DNA of 64,000 bases from CBDBIG01 sp965205845 [NCBI: bacterium] (GTDB lineage: Bacteria; SAR324), in contig CBDBIG010000005.1 in assembly GCA_965205845.1 (NCBI GenBank), positions 434,001 to 498,000 of the forward strand, in the 5' to 3' direction. Below, piece after piece: positions 35,597-43,817 of the stretch. The stretch's first letter is position 1, and every line of letters begins with the position of its first letter. The notes beneath the pieces are model-generated. The model was not told the origin of the DNA. It was given only the letters and a program-made list of their open reading frames with translations, and made no database searches. A program made the translations under genes and the position numbers.

Positions 35597-36529
35597 ATGA
35601 CACAACAGCTCCTTGAGGCATGGGAAGACTACTGGAAACTTCATGGCCTTGGTAACGACTACTTGGTGATTCACCCCAAACGCTTCCAGCCCGAACTCAC
35701 CCCAAAAACCATTGCCGCGATTTGCAATTACCATACAGGGGTTGGTTCAAACGGCGTTTTATTGGGGCCGTTGCGTGGGGTTTTAGCAAGTGCTGCAGGG
35801 TTTGCTGCGCCTTCCCCCACCCGTGATGCCCCGCTTGGAGACCTCGACATTCGGATCTACAACCCCGACGGGAGTGAAGCCGAAAAAAGTGGCAATGGCC
35901 TCCGTATTTTTGCCTGCTATGCATGGCAGCATGGTCTCGCCCCTAAAACCGAGCCTTTTTGGATCCAGACACTTGGTGGAAAAGTGCGCGCCCAAGTACT
36001 AAACGCGCAAGGGACCCAATTTAAAATTGATATGGGACAAGCCCGTTTTGCCCATCAACAACCCACTGAGGAATTGTGCATCCAAGGCGAAACACTTCAT
36101 GTCTGCCCTGTAAACCTTGGCAACCCCCATTGCGTGATCACCAACAAGGCACCCTCACCCCAAAGCACCGTCGACATGGGTCCTCTGGTGGAAAACCATG
36201 TGCGCTTTCCCCAGGGTGTGAATGTGCAATGGCTCCAAGTACAAGACAAACACGCCATTTACATTGAAATATGGGAACGCGGCGCGGGCAGAACCCTTGC
36301 TTCTGGGAGTAGTGCATGTGCTGCTGCTGCTGCTGCTGTACGTCTTGGTTTTTGTCAGTCCCCATTGCAAGTCAACATGCCAGGGGGCGGCTTGCAGGTA
36401 ACCGTTCATCCAAATTTTGAACTCACGCAACAAGGCCTTGTGTCGATGATTGCCCAAGGGCGTTTTAACGACCAATGGCTCCAAAACCTCCATCTGCAAC
36501 GCACACCCCCCCCCGCAAAAAATTTTTGA
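35597..36529 (+). CDS. DapF-like epimerase with both catalytic cysteines replaced by serine
   Basis: The fold of diaminopimelate epimerase is clear: KLHGLGNDYLVIHP at the N-terminus, YNPDGSEAEKSGNGLRIFA, VNLGNPHCVITN and GAGRTLASGSSACAAAAAAV. In authentic DapF the acid and base are two cysteines, in MCGNG and ACGTG; here these read KSGNG and ASGSS, so both are Ser. A 15-residue insertion (LASAAGFAAPSPTRD) precedes the first active-site loop. The enzyme may use serines with a different substrate, or may be a racemase of another amino acid. Start chosen at ATG 35597; a TTG at 35579 also opens the frame. It is 310 residues, versus about 275 for typical DapF. It stands alone, without lysine-pathway neighbours. 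Confidence 0.75.
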   Translation: MTQQLLEAWEDYWKLHGLGNDYLVIHPKRFQPELTPKTIAAICNYHTGVGSNGVLLGPLRGVLASAAGFAAPSPTRDAPLGDLDIRIYNPDGSEAEKSGNGLRIFACYAWQHGLAPKTEPFWIQTLGGKVRAQVLNAQGTQFKIDMGQARFAHQQPTEELCIQGETLHVCPVNLGNPHCVITNKAPSPQSTVDMGPLVENHVRFPQGVNVQWLQVQDKHAIYIEIWERGAGRTLASGSSACAAAAAAVRLGFCQSPLQVNMPGGGLQVTVHPNFELTQQGLVSMIAQGRFNDQWLQNLHLQRTPPPAKNF

Positions 36530-36541
36530 AGTACAGTGTGC

Positions 36542-37066
36542 CCGGACACTTGCTTTGCCACTGGTCAAAAATTAATGGTTTTTTGTGGTTTTTCAACGGT
36601 TGTGCCCGTTCACATGCTTTTACACCACTACAAAACTGCGGGGGGGGGGGGGGGGGCGGGATATAGCGGGATATAGCGGGATATAGCGGGAATTAAAGCG
36701 CTTTATGACACAGGCAGCGCCCCCCCAATAACCGAGTGTAAATTGTCTCGCCTAAAAAACGGTGGCATGCGGGTTTGCGCGTTTTTGGGACACATGGCTT
36801 TACACTTCTCACAAGGCCCTGTTCGAGGGAATTCGATGGAATTCGAAAGCGTTCGAACCCCCTAACATCAAGCCTTAGCGGGTTTTACACAAAAAATGCC
36901 AGGGGGGTTTATGCCCCGCAAAAGGTCGGAGTTCGGCACTCTAACATGGAACTGAACATGGAACTCAATTTTTCGCCCTTTTCATGGATCAAACCCTTGT
37001 TTTGAAAATACTTTTTCGCGATTGGCCTAAAAATAAAAAATAATCTAGCTTGTAACTCCTTTTTTT
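36542..37066. promoter_or_regulatory. Phage end/operator relic with G17 tract and TTCGAA cluster
   Basis: Contains two end-type motifs (ACACTTGCTTTGCCACT at 36546 and TTCACATGCTTTTACACC at 36610), a run of 17 G (36640-36656), three tandem ATATAGCGGG units (36661-36690), GAGTGTAAATTGTC, a CACATGGCTTTACACTT motif (36790) and the cluster GTTCGAGGG, ATTCGATGG, ATTCGAAAGC, GTTCGAACCC (36828-36870). The order matches the operator block at 31689 in diverged form. It lies at the left edge of Mu-like remnant II beside a repressor gene. No coding frame is convincing. Confidence 0.55.
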
Positions 37067-37603
37067 CTAAACCGCCCTGCGTTGCACATAAATCACGGGC
37101 ACAACCTGTTCTATTTCGTCCATGTTCTCTTGCAAGGTGTAAGGTTTTCGCTCCCCCGTTTTGGGGTCGGGGTCGTCCCATTTTTGGAGCACCAGCCATT
37201 GTGCCCCCCCTTCTTTGCGCCTCCATTCTTTCACCAGTCCCAAACGGGCAAGGTTGTTCGGCTTTAGCACAAACACCACATCGCCCACCCGTGGCGTGCT
37301 TTCGGGGGCGCAAAAACAGATAAAGCCAGGTTCAATCCCCGCGTACACCAGGCCCTGCCCCGTGGCCATCACCGCAAAGTCCTCTGCGGGGTTCATGTCG
37401 GCAGGGCAGTTCGCTTTCACGCTTAAGGGCCTTTTTAACTGCCAGCCCGCCAGCCCACATTCGGCCAAGCCCAGCAGGGTCATGGTGTTAATACCGCTTG
37501 TGGTAGGCGGTGGGGGCGGGGGCTGTTTAACCAGTTGCTTAAGCGCGGTCATCTCTTTAAGCAACGCATCCTCCCGCCTTTTGGCGTCAAAATCATTCCT
37601 CAT
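37067..37603 (-). CDS. Phage repressor, S24 peptidase-like part without HTH domain
   Basis: A 178-residue protein starting MRNDFDAKRREDALLKEMTA, then a coiled-coil and a run of six prolines, then LAGWQLKRPLSVKANCPADM, DFAVMATGQGLVYAGIEPGF and PRVGDVVFVLKPNNLARLGL, the fold of the LexA/CI-type C-terminal dimerisation and autocleavage domain. The helix-turn-helix that should precede is not present in any upstream frame, so this is a truncated repressor or one that acts as an anti-repressor or dimer partner. Its intact C-terminus (VVPVIYVQRRAV) is the best model for the broken copies at 31861, 48842 and 57388. Confidence 0.65.
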   Translation of the reverse strand: MRNDFDAKRREDALLKEMTALKQLVKQPPPPPPTTSGINTMTLLGLAECGLAGWQLKRPLSVKANCPADMNPAEDFAVMATGQGLVYAGIEPGFICFCAPESTPRVGDVVFVLKPNNLARLGLVKEWRRKEGGAQWLVLQKWDDPDPKTGERKPYTLQENMDEIEQVVPVIYVQRRAV

Positions 37604-37689
37604 CGAATGGTTGTCGTGCCAGCACTCCTCTCTTGCCCCGCTTTTGCAATGCCAATTTTAAAAAGCCACCCGTGTTTAAGGAGCAGCAG

Positions 37690-37929
37690 ATGGAACAGCA
37701 AAGCGCGAACGACCTTGTGTGTTTTGATTGTCCGTTGGATTTTTGCATTGAGGAGGTAGCCCCCCCAATGGGAACCCAGCCACCCGGAGGTTGCCCCGCC
37801 ATGGCTGAAAAGGGAGAAATCGCAGCTTCCCAAAAAGCCTACTACCAAGCCAACAAAGCCAAGATTGCAGCCTCCCAAAAAGCCTACTCCCAAACCATCC
37901 CCCAGGTTGGAATATGCATCACGCTATAA
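37690..37929 (+). CDS. Small phage early protein with internal repeat
   Basis: A 79-residue frame, MEQQSANDLVCFDCPLDFCI, preceded by AAGGAG at 6 bp, a strong ribosome-binding site. The C-terminal half contains two copies of IAASQKAY (GEIAASQKAYYQANKAK then IAASQKAYSQT). It has a C-x-x-C-like pair (CFDC) that might bind a metal. Divergent from the repressor, the place of an early gene such as ner in Mu, but no helix-turn-helix is obvious. The frame runs into the duplicated block that begins at 37927, so its C-terminus may be artificial. Confidence 0.5.
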   Translation: MEQQSANDLVCFDCPLDFCIEEVAPPMGTQPPGGCPAMAEKGEIAASQKAYYQANKAKIAASQKAYSQTIPQVGICITL

Positions 37930-37960
37930 AAAAAGCGACCCTTGCGCATGAGGTGGCGCT

Positions 37961-38068
37961 ATGAGTTTTTTGCAAACGCTTTGCGACGCCGTAGTGAGCG
38001 GATTTGGGTTTTTTATGGGTGGGTTCGCTGCCTACGGCATGTTGGAAATGTGCGAGGAGGGCCCATGA
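37961..38068 (+). CDS. Small hydrophobic phage protein (copy 2)
   Basis: Identical in sequence to the 35-residue product at 14973-15080, including the ATGA overlap with the next frame (38065). Conservation between two decayed prophages hints that it was functional recently. Confidence 0.45.
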   Translation: MSFLQTLCDAVVSGFGFFMGGFAAYGMLEMCEEGP

Positions 38069-38184
38069 AAACCAAATCCTTTTGCCCCAACGAGCAAGCC
38101 TACCGCAATAAAAAATACGCGGCCCTGCACGCCCAATCGAGCAAAATGGGCTTTCGGCGATGCCCAATACCGCGGGCTGGGTAA
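38065..38184 (+). CDS. Small basic phage ORF (copy 2)
   Basis: Starts MKTKSFCPNEQAYRNKKYAA and stops after 39 residues at the same place as the copy at 15077. The alternative frame downstream is fused to the truncated portal gene. Confidence 0.4.
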   Translation: MKTKSFCPNEQAYRNKKYAALHAQSSKMGFRRCPIPRAG

Positions 38185-38199
38185 GCAACTACGGCGTGC

Positions 38200-39190
38200 G
38201 CAGCGCAAAAAACCTGAGCACCTTAAAACGGGCTTGCCCGTGCGCGGAGGCTTGGCTCGCGTGGCCGTTTGGAGTTACCTCTTTAAGGCCTACGCGCTCA
38301 AAGACTGGGCAGCCTTTTTAGAGGTGTTTGGGATGCCCTTGCGCATTGGGCGTTATGGGCCAGGGGCTAGCGATGAAGACAAGCGCATCCTGCGTCAAGC
38401 GGTGATCAACCTTGGGAGCGATGCGGCTGCCGTGTTGCACGAGAGCATGCAAATAGAGTTTCAAGATGCCGTGCAGGGCCGGGGCGGGGAGGGCCTGTTT
38501 TTGGCAGCGGCCGAGTTTTGGGATAAGCAAACCAGCAAGGCGGTGCTTGGGCAAACCGCCAGCACCGAGGGCACCCCTGGCAAACTGGGCAACGATGCCG
38601 CCCAAATGGAGGTGCGCCAAGACATACTGCGCGCAGACGCCGCCGTTTTGGCAGCCACCTTAAACCGCGACCTGGTCAAGCCTTTCATTGACCTTAATTT
38701 TGGCCAGCCCCCCGATAACCGCTATCCGCGAATTGTGTTGCCTTTGCCTGAGCCCGACAAAATGGAGGCAATCGTTGATGCCATTGCCCGCCTTGTGCCC
38801 CTTGGCTTGCGCGTTGACCAGCACACCCTGTGCGAGTTGCTCGGTTTGCCCGAACCGGGCTCCGATGCCCAGTTGCTTGGTACGCCAGCCAGCGCAACCC
38901 AAGCCAGCAACCAAGCCCTAGGGCACATATTAACAGCCCTTGCCCAAGCAACACCAGCCCAAGCGCAAAGCGAATTAGATGCCTTGACAGAGGAAACAAC
39001 CCAAAACTGGCAGCCCTTGCTGGCGCCCTTGCTTGATCCCTTGGTGCAAGCCCTTGGCCAAGCGAAGAGCCCAACAGACCTCGCGCGCTTGCTCGCCCAA
39101 GCCTTGCCCGAGAGCGATCCGGCCCCCCTTGCTAAGGCGATTGCCCGCGCCACCTTTAAAGCGCGTGGCATGGGTGATGGGGAAGGCTAA
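38200..39190 (+). pseudogene. Mu gp29-like portal protein (DUF935), N-terminally truncated
   Basis: An open frame from 38234 reads MPVRGGLARVAVWSYLFKAY, LKDWAAFLEVFGMPLRIGRY, and later NFGQPPDNRYPRIVL, typical of the C-terminal two thirds of the Mu-like portal, through which DNA enters the capsid. About 200 N-terminal residues are missing at the junction with the duplicated block. The C-terminus (SDPAPLAKAIARATFKARGM) is complete and followed closely by the gp30-like gene with GGGAAGG as ribosome-binding site. Confidence 0.8.
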
Positions 39191-39195
39191 AAACC

Positions 39196-41295
39196 ATGCC
39201 CACACCCAAGCCAGGCTTTCATTTTACACCCACCCCGCCCAAAGAAGCCCTTGCCTACCTCAAGGCCAAAAAACTAAAACCCGCCTTTGACTATCGCGAT
39301 GTTTGGCGTGAGGAGCACGCCTTGGGCTTTAGCGTGGCCAAGGCAATGCAGTTGGATGTGTTGCGTGCCATCCGCGATGGTCTTGCTGAGGCGCTGGCCA
39401 AGGGCAAAACCTTTGAGGGTTTTAAAAAAGACCTCATCCCCACCCTCCAACAAAAAGGATGGTGGGGCATAAAAGGCAAAAAAGACCCCAAAACGGGCAA
39501 GATAGAGCAAGTGCGCCTTGGGAGCCCACGCCGTTTACGCACCATTTTTTGGGCCAACACGCGCACCGCCTATGCTGCGGGGCAGTGGGAACGCATTGAG
39601 CGCGAAGCAGCTACCCACCCCTACCTGCGCTATGAACTGGGCCCCAGCAAGGAGCACCGTTTGGAGCATCAGCACTGGAACGGGCTTATTTTGTCCAGCA
39701 CCGATGCTTGGTGGAACGCCCACATGCCACCCAACGGCTGGGGCTGTAAGTGCCGCGTCAGGCTTTTAAGCAAGGCCGAGGCAGGGCGCTTGGGTGGCCC
39801 AGGCAAACCGCCACCTGCAAAAACCCGCCCTTGGCTTAACAAGCGCACGGGCGAAGAAGAACGCGTGCCCCAAGGCATAGACCCAGGCTGGGATACCAAC
39901 CCAGGCAAGGTACGCAGCCAAGCCTTGGCCAACATGCTGGCGGCAAAAAGCGCAGATGCGCCCGTTGCAACCCTCGGCCCGATCCCCCTGCTCGAAGAGC
40001 GGGCGGTCATGAAAAAAAAGTTAAGCAAGGCCAAGGGCAGCAACCAAGGGGGCGTCTATCAAGGCGCAGACGGCATCAAGCGCTACGTCAAGTTTTACAC
40101 CGACCCCGTCCAAGCCTACGGCGAGGCGGCGGTCAATGCAATCTATGCCCAGTTGGCGGTCAATGCGTCCAAAAGCGCCTTGGTTGCCCGCAAACAAGGG
40201 GGGCTTGCCCTGGCCACCGAGTGGATTGAAGGGGCAGCCCCAATCGCCTTGGACGAACTAACCCAAGCCAAGGCAAAAAAACTGCTTGACGGGGTGGCGG
40301 CAGATGCTTGGCTGGCCAACTGGGATGCCTTGGGGCAAACCTTTGATAACGTGGTTTGGCAAAAAGGCGCCCCCGTGCGGATTGACAACAGCGGGGCGCT
40401 CTTGTTTCGAGCCAAAGCGGGGCGCAAAAATACCAAGGCACTGGCCACAATAGGCGAAGCCGAGGGCTTTTTTCACCCTGCCACCAACCCCACTTACGCC
40501 AAGGCAATGGAAAAAGCGGGGGTGCGCATTTACGAGGCGCTGGGGGATCACTGGCTTAAGACCGAGCGAGCGATTAGCAACCTAAGCAAAAAAACCAACG
40601 CCTTTGCCGACCTCTTGCCCCCCGTGCCAGGGGTGCCCGAGCCCGAGCGCCTTGCCATGCTACAAACCTTGCAAAAGCGTGCTATGCTCCTCAAGGGGGT
40701 GTCGCGCAAGGTGCGTGCCTTTGCCAAATTGCCCGTCCACGAGCAGGGTTTGATGAACCTCAAAGGCTATCAATACCAAATCTTGCTTGGGCAGGCGAAC
40801 ACAAGGGCGAAGGAATCGGGTGTCGTGCACCGTTTCTCCGAGCCCGAGTTGGCTGCATTGCACGGCTACACGGTCATCGATTATAAACCGATTAACCAGG
40901 CCAAGCGCGGGAAACTGCCCAAAGCCCTGAGAGAGGAATACGCCCACTACACCAAAACCATCATCGCGGGGCTGGCAAAACTCCCCAACTACCGGGGGAA
41001 GGTCACCCGAGGGACGACCCTGCCCGAAAGTGAACTGGCCAAACTCAAGCCAGGCAAGGTTTGGACACCCAAAGGCTTTACCAGCACATCGATGTCGACG
41101 GATAGAGCTTTTAATGGGCCGCATCGGCTGAAAATACAGAGCCGCACGGGCAAGGAGGTATCTTGGATATCCCGGCACGCGCACGAAAAAGAGGTCCTCT
41201 TCAAACCAGGAACCAGGTTTTTTGTGAAAGAAAAAGTAAAAGACGGTGGCAACACCTTGATATGGCTTGAGGAGACAGAAGAAGATGCCAAGTGA
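39196..41295 (+). CDS. Phage head-morphogenesis protein fused to kinase-like and ADP-ribosyltransferase domains
   Basis: An intact 699-residue gene. Residues about 1-240 form the Mu F/SPP1 gp7-like head domain, with RTIFWANTRTAYAAGQWERI, a heavily aromatic stretch and the MPPNGWGCKCRVRLL motif near 176-190. Residues about 290-480 resemble a HipA/PI-kinase-like fold: KRYVKFYTDP, ATEWIEGAAP, WLANWDALGQTFDNVVW and RIDNSGALLFRA supply the expected Asp/Asn catalytic loop and metal Asp. Residues about 600-690 are an R-S-E class ADP-ribosyltransferase: VTRGT (Arg), GFTSTSMS (STS) and HEKEVLFKPGTRF (ExE). The two C-terminal domains look like an effector delivered with the phage particle. The stop overlaps the next small gene. 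Confidence 0.75.
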   Translation: MPTPKPGFHFTPTPPKEALAYLKAKKLKPAFDYRDVWREEHALGFSVAKAMQLDVLRAIRDGLAEALAKGKTFEGFKKDLIPTLQQKGWWGIKGKKDPKTGKIEQVRLGSPRRLRTIFWANTRTAYAAGQWERIEREAATHPYLRYELGPSKEHRLEHQHWNGLILSSTDAWWNAHMPPNGWGCKCRVRLLSKAEAGRLGGPGKPPPAKTRPWLNKRTGEEERVPQGIDPGWDTNPGKVRSQALANMLAAKSADAPVATLGPIPLLEERAVMKKKLSKAKGSNQGGVYQGADGIKRYVKFYTDPVQAYGEAAVNAIYAQLAVNASKSALVARKQGGLALATEWIEGAAPIALDELTQAKAKKLLDGVAADAWLANWDALGQTFDNVVWQKGAPVRIDNSGALLFRAKAGRKNTKALATIGEAEGFFHPATNPTYAKAMEKAGVRIYEALGDHWLKTERAISNLSKKTNAFADLLPPVPGVPEPERLAMLQTLQKRAMLLKGVSRKVRAFAKLPVHEQGLMNLKGYQYQILLGQANTRAKESGVVHRFSEPELAALHGYTVIDYKPINQAKRGKLPKALREEYAHYTKTIIAGLAKLPNYRGKVTRGTTLPESELAKLKPGKVWTPKGFTSTSMSTDRAFNGPHRLKIQSRTGKEVSWISRHAHEKEVLFKPGTRFFVKEKVKDGGNTLIWLEETEEDAK

Positions 41296-41467
41296 TGAGA
41301 TGAAACGCTTTATTGAAGAGTCCCGAGCAAGCGACCGCCTGCTTAAAGAAGGCAAACTCAAGCCTGTGTCAAAGCACTTTCAGGCCAAAATGGACAGTGG
41401 TGGGCCCTTTGCGGACGAAATTCACGATGCTCCCCCCGCCAAGCCCAAACCGGGCAAAAAAGGCTAA
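41285..41467 (+). CDS. Small charged protein coupled to the ADP-ribosyltransferase gene
   Basis: The ATG (41285) lies inside the last codons of the preceding gene, so translation is coupled. The 60-residue product MPSDEMKRFIEESRASDRLL and onward to PPAKPKPGKKG has a charged helical N-terminal half and a proline/lysine tail. No family is recognised. Its position directly behind a toxin-like domain is where immunity or chaperone proteins are often found, but there is no sequence proof of such a role. Confidence 0.55.
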   Translation: MPSDEMKRFIEESRASDRLLKEGKLKPVSKHFQAKMDSGGPFADEIHDAPPAKPKPGKKG

Positions 41468-42069
41468 GTCAAGTGTGGTTATTCACCCCAAAGGCCTTTC
41501 TTTCTATATGTGGCGCACACAGACGACCCCGCCAACTTGCGCTTGGTGCGTGCCCGCCGCCCTGGTGAGATTGAGGCGCTTTTTCCTGTTGCGCTCGTGC
41601 ACACCACTCCCGACGCCGATTTATCCCTATTGAGGCGCTTTTTCCTGTTGCGCTCGTGCACACCCCCAATGCCGATTTATCCCTATTGAGGCAATCTTTC
41701 GTGTTGCGCTCGTGCACACCCCCAATGCCGATTTATCCCTATTGAGGCGCTTTTTCCTGTTGCGCTAGTGCACACCACTCCCGACGCCGATTACCCCTTT
41801 CGCGCATGCCTGCCAGCCCAGCAAAGCGCCTGCCTTGCACAGCGTCTGGGCTGTAATGGCCAACCAATACGAGCAAGGGCGCTAAAACGCTTTTAAGCCC
41901 TTTATCCCCCTCCTCTAGCCCAACTCCCCAGCCAAACATTTTGCAACGCTTTTCAACGCGTTTAAACGGGGTTTAAACGGGGGTATTTACCCCTGGCAAA
42001 AGTTTGCAAAGGGGGTAGTTGCCCCTGGCAAAAGGGTGCACTAGCGTAGCCTTTTTTTGTGTGTTTTGC
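41468..42069. other. Non-coding/decayed stretch with 56-59-bp tandem repeat
   Basis: A plus frame near 41510-41650 reads VAHTDDPANLRLVRARRPGE and IEALFPVALVHTTPDADL, probably a remnant of a protein gene, but copies of part of it are repeated and put out of frame. To the right (41940-42045) are short repeated phrases (GTTTAAACGGGG twice; CCCCTGGCAAAAG twice). This is the gap before the I gene, as 16754-17006 is in remnant I. Confidence 0.5.
41573..41802 (+). repeat. Tandem repeat of four 56-59-bp units
   Basis: Units beginning GAGGCGCTTTTTCCTGTTGC start at 41573, 41632, 41688 (here GAGGCAATCTTTCGTG) and 41744; spacing is 59, 56 and 56 bp. Each contains GTGCACACC and GCCGATTTATCCCTATT. The first and last units share CACTCCCGACGCCG, the middle two have CCCCAATGCCG, as expected for expansion by unequal crossing-over. 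Confidence 0.85.
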
Positions 42070-42607
42070 ATGGCTAAACTAAAAGGCATGGAAACACAAA
42101 TCCCCCAACAAGCCGAAATCCCAGCCCTTTGCATGGCGTTGGATGGTGCCCTAGCCGCCATCGGGCAGGGCGAAGTGCCCGAGTGGATACCGCTTTTGCC
42201 CAAGGGGCCGCGCATTCAAGGGCGCACAGGGCGTGAGTGGCAGTTGGCAGATGTACAAAAGGTGATAGCCGCCAGTTTTCGCAATTTGCCCAAAATCCCA
42301 GTTGACTGGAACCATGCCACCGAGAAGTATGGCGCAACCAGCCCGCACACCCAGAAAGCTGCGGGGTGGATTGTGGCGATGGAAGCGCGCCCTGATGGGG
42401 TATGGGGCAAAGTGGAATGGACAAACGGGGGGGCGCATGACAGAAGAGATTGGCGACAGGCGCAAAGAGCGCGTCCAATGGCTCGGGCAGGTGGCAAGGG
42501 GCCTGATCAGCCTAGGGGCAGCGATTGAAGAGCCCCGTTCAGGAGGCGCGCCTGCGGTGCAAAGCACGCCCCGCCAGTTGACAAGAGACGCTTTGCGAGG
42601 GCTTTAA
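42070..42607 (+). pseudogene. Fusion of Mu I protease N-terminus with gp36 C-terminus (deletion joint)
   Basis: The first frame (about 42070-42430) carries PKIPVDWNHATEKYGA, KAAGWIVAMEARPDGVWGKV and EWTNGG, the N-terminal part of the I protease. Immediately after, a second frame (ATG 42436) reads MTEEIGDRRKERVQWLGQVA, RGLISLGAAIEEPRSGGAP and TPRQLTRDALRGL, which fits the conserved end of Mu gp36 (DUF1320). The rest of I, the scaffold, the major head protein T, gp35 and most of gp36 are missing. The remnant could therefore not build a capsid. Confidence 0.65.
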
Positions 42608-42611
42608 AAAA

Positions 42612-43070
42612 ATGGCAGGCGTGCAAATTGAGGCCGACCTAAGCGGGCTAAAAACACTAAACCAGCGCATTGCACGCTTGGGCAAGGTGGATAAGCGTAA
42701 ACTGCTAAACGCCTTGGGCGCAGAGATGGAAAGCCAAACCAGGCGCAGGTTGGCGGAGGAGAAAGAGAGCCCCGAGGGAGAACCGTGGAAGGCGTGGTCG
42801 CCAAAACATGCCCAAACCCGCCACGGCGGGCAGGGCTTGTTGCTGGGCGAAGGGGCGTTATTGGATAGCATCACCTTTGCCGTGCCCAACGATGGGGCGG
42901 TGTTGGTGGGTAGCAACCTTGTCTACGCTGCCATTTTGCAGTTTGGCGGGGCGGAGGTGGGCAAACCAGGCCTGCCAGCGCGCCCCTACCTTGGGCTTAG
43001 CGCCGCCAACAACCAAGACCTTGAGAGCGTGATAGAAGATTTTTTAAAGAAAGTGCTCCATGGCAGATAA
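42612..43070 (+). CDS. Phage virion morphogenesis / tail completion protein (gpG/gpS-like)
   Basis: An intact 152-residue protein starting MAGVQIEADLSGLKTLNQRI. It has the family features: EKESPEGEPWKAWSPKHAQT, LVGSNLVYAAILQFGG and LPARPYLGLS. Such proteins complete the head or tail joint. It shares the layout of the broken gene at 16231 but little sequence, so it is not simply a second copy. Its position after gp36 and before gp37 indicates a tail role. The stop overlaps the next start. Confidence 0.75.
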   Translation: MAGVQIEADLSGLKTLNQRIARLGKVDKRKLLNALGAEMESQTRRRLAEEKESPEGEPWKAWSPKHAQTRHGGQGLLLGEGALLDSITFAVPNDGAVLVGSNLVYAAILQFGGAEVGKPGLPARPYLGLSAANNQDLESVIEDFLKKVLHGR

Positions 43071-43605
43071 CCCGCCCACCCCAGGGCTAAAAGGCTTGTT
43101 AAGCGCCGTTGCGGGGGGCTTGCGCGCGGGTTTAAGTGGCCTTAAAGGAGGGGTAAAAACCCACGGCGGGCGCTTTAGCCTTGAGGAGTTAAAGCGCTAT
43201 GCCCAGCAGGCCCCAGGGGTGAGGCTTGCCTTGCTAGGGGTGGAGCGCGTCGAGTGCACCAGTTTTGGCAAAGTGTGGCTTCACGCAAGGCTGGGGGCGT
43301 TTGTGATTGCCGCTGGCCAAGGGCGCAACGCGCAGGCTTTGCAAATTAGCACGGCCCTTGGGGTGCTGGTGGCAGACAACAGGTGGGGCGTAGAAGAATG
43401 GGCGCACACCCCCCAGGAGGCGCGCTGCGATAACCTTTACGATGCTGCCCTCGATAAAACGGGCATCGCCATTTGGGCAATCACTTGGCGCCAGCGCATT
43501 GAGCTCGAAAAAGAGCAAGTCTTAAGCGATTTAACCCGCGTTGACACCACCCTAAACGGCATTCAAGACACCATTACACTATCCTTAAGAGGAGTGTTCG
43601 AGTAA
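43060..43605 (+). CDS. Mu gp37-like protein (DUF1834)
   Basis: 181 residues, beginning MADNPPTPGLKGLLSAVAGG. It contains TSFGKVWLHARLGAFVIAAG and a central NRWGVEEWAHTPQEARCDNL, and a C-terminal IAIWAITWRQRIELE typical of gp37 in Mu-like phages, which functions in the head-tail joining region. Overlaps the preceding gene by 11 bp and is followed directly by gp38, consistent with one late operon. Confidence 0.65.
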   Translation: MADNPPTPGLKGLLSAVAGGLRAGLSGLKGGVKTHGGRFSLEELKRYAQQAPGVRLALLGVERVECTSFGKVWLHARLGAFVIAAGQGRNAQALQISTALGVLVADNRWGVEEWAHTPQEARCDNLYDAALDKTGIAIWAITWRQRIELEKEQVLSDLTRVDTTLNGIQDTITLSLRGVFE

Positions 43606-43809
43606 ATGAAACCCATTTTTGTAAAACCCCGTGCGGGGCTGAAGGTGTACAACATTCAAACGAACGAACACCACCCGCCAGAGGGCGAATATGTGGCCAA
43701 CACCCTCTACATTCAAAGGCGCATTAAGGCTGGTGAATTGACAATTTGCAACCCACCAGCAGAATGCGCAGACCAACAACCAGCAAAACGGGGCAAAAAG
43801 AAAGGATAG
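43606..43809 (+). CDS. Mu gp38-like protein (DUF2635)
   Basis: A 67-residue basic protein starting MKPIFVKPRAGLKVYN and containing PPEGEYVANTLYIQRRIKAG, the whole of the short DUF2635 motif, with a Lys-rich tail. In Mu-like phages it lies just before the tail sheath gene, as here. AAGAGGAG lies upstream of the start. Confidence 0.75.
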   Translation: MKPIFVKPRAGLKVYNIQTNEHHPPEGEYVANTLYIQRRIKAGELTICNPPAECADQQPAKRGKKKG

Positions 43810-43817
43810 AAAAAGCC

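Larger units (their letters stand above)
37927..38213 (+). repeat. About 290-bp duplicated block, copy 2
   Basis: Partner of 14942-15229. Its right edge joins directly, in frame in the GDAQYRGLGKQL reading, to KPEHLKTGLPVRGGLAR of the portal gene, which marks a deletion endpoint: the coding part for the N-terminal 200 or so residues of the portal and everything between is lost. Confidence 0.8.

Noticed and set aside
38318-39205. Several minus-strand frames of 70-150 codons opposite the portal gene
   Set aside because: Shadows of a GC-rich coding strand; none has a motif.
41573-41802. CRISPR-like array
   Set aside because: Direct tandem units without unique spacers and with coding-like content.
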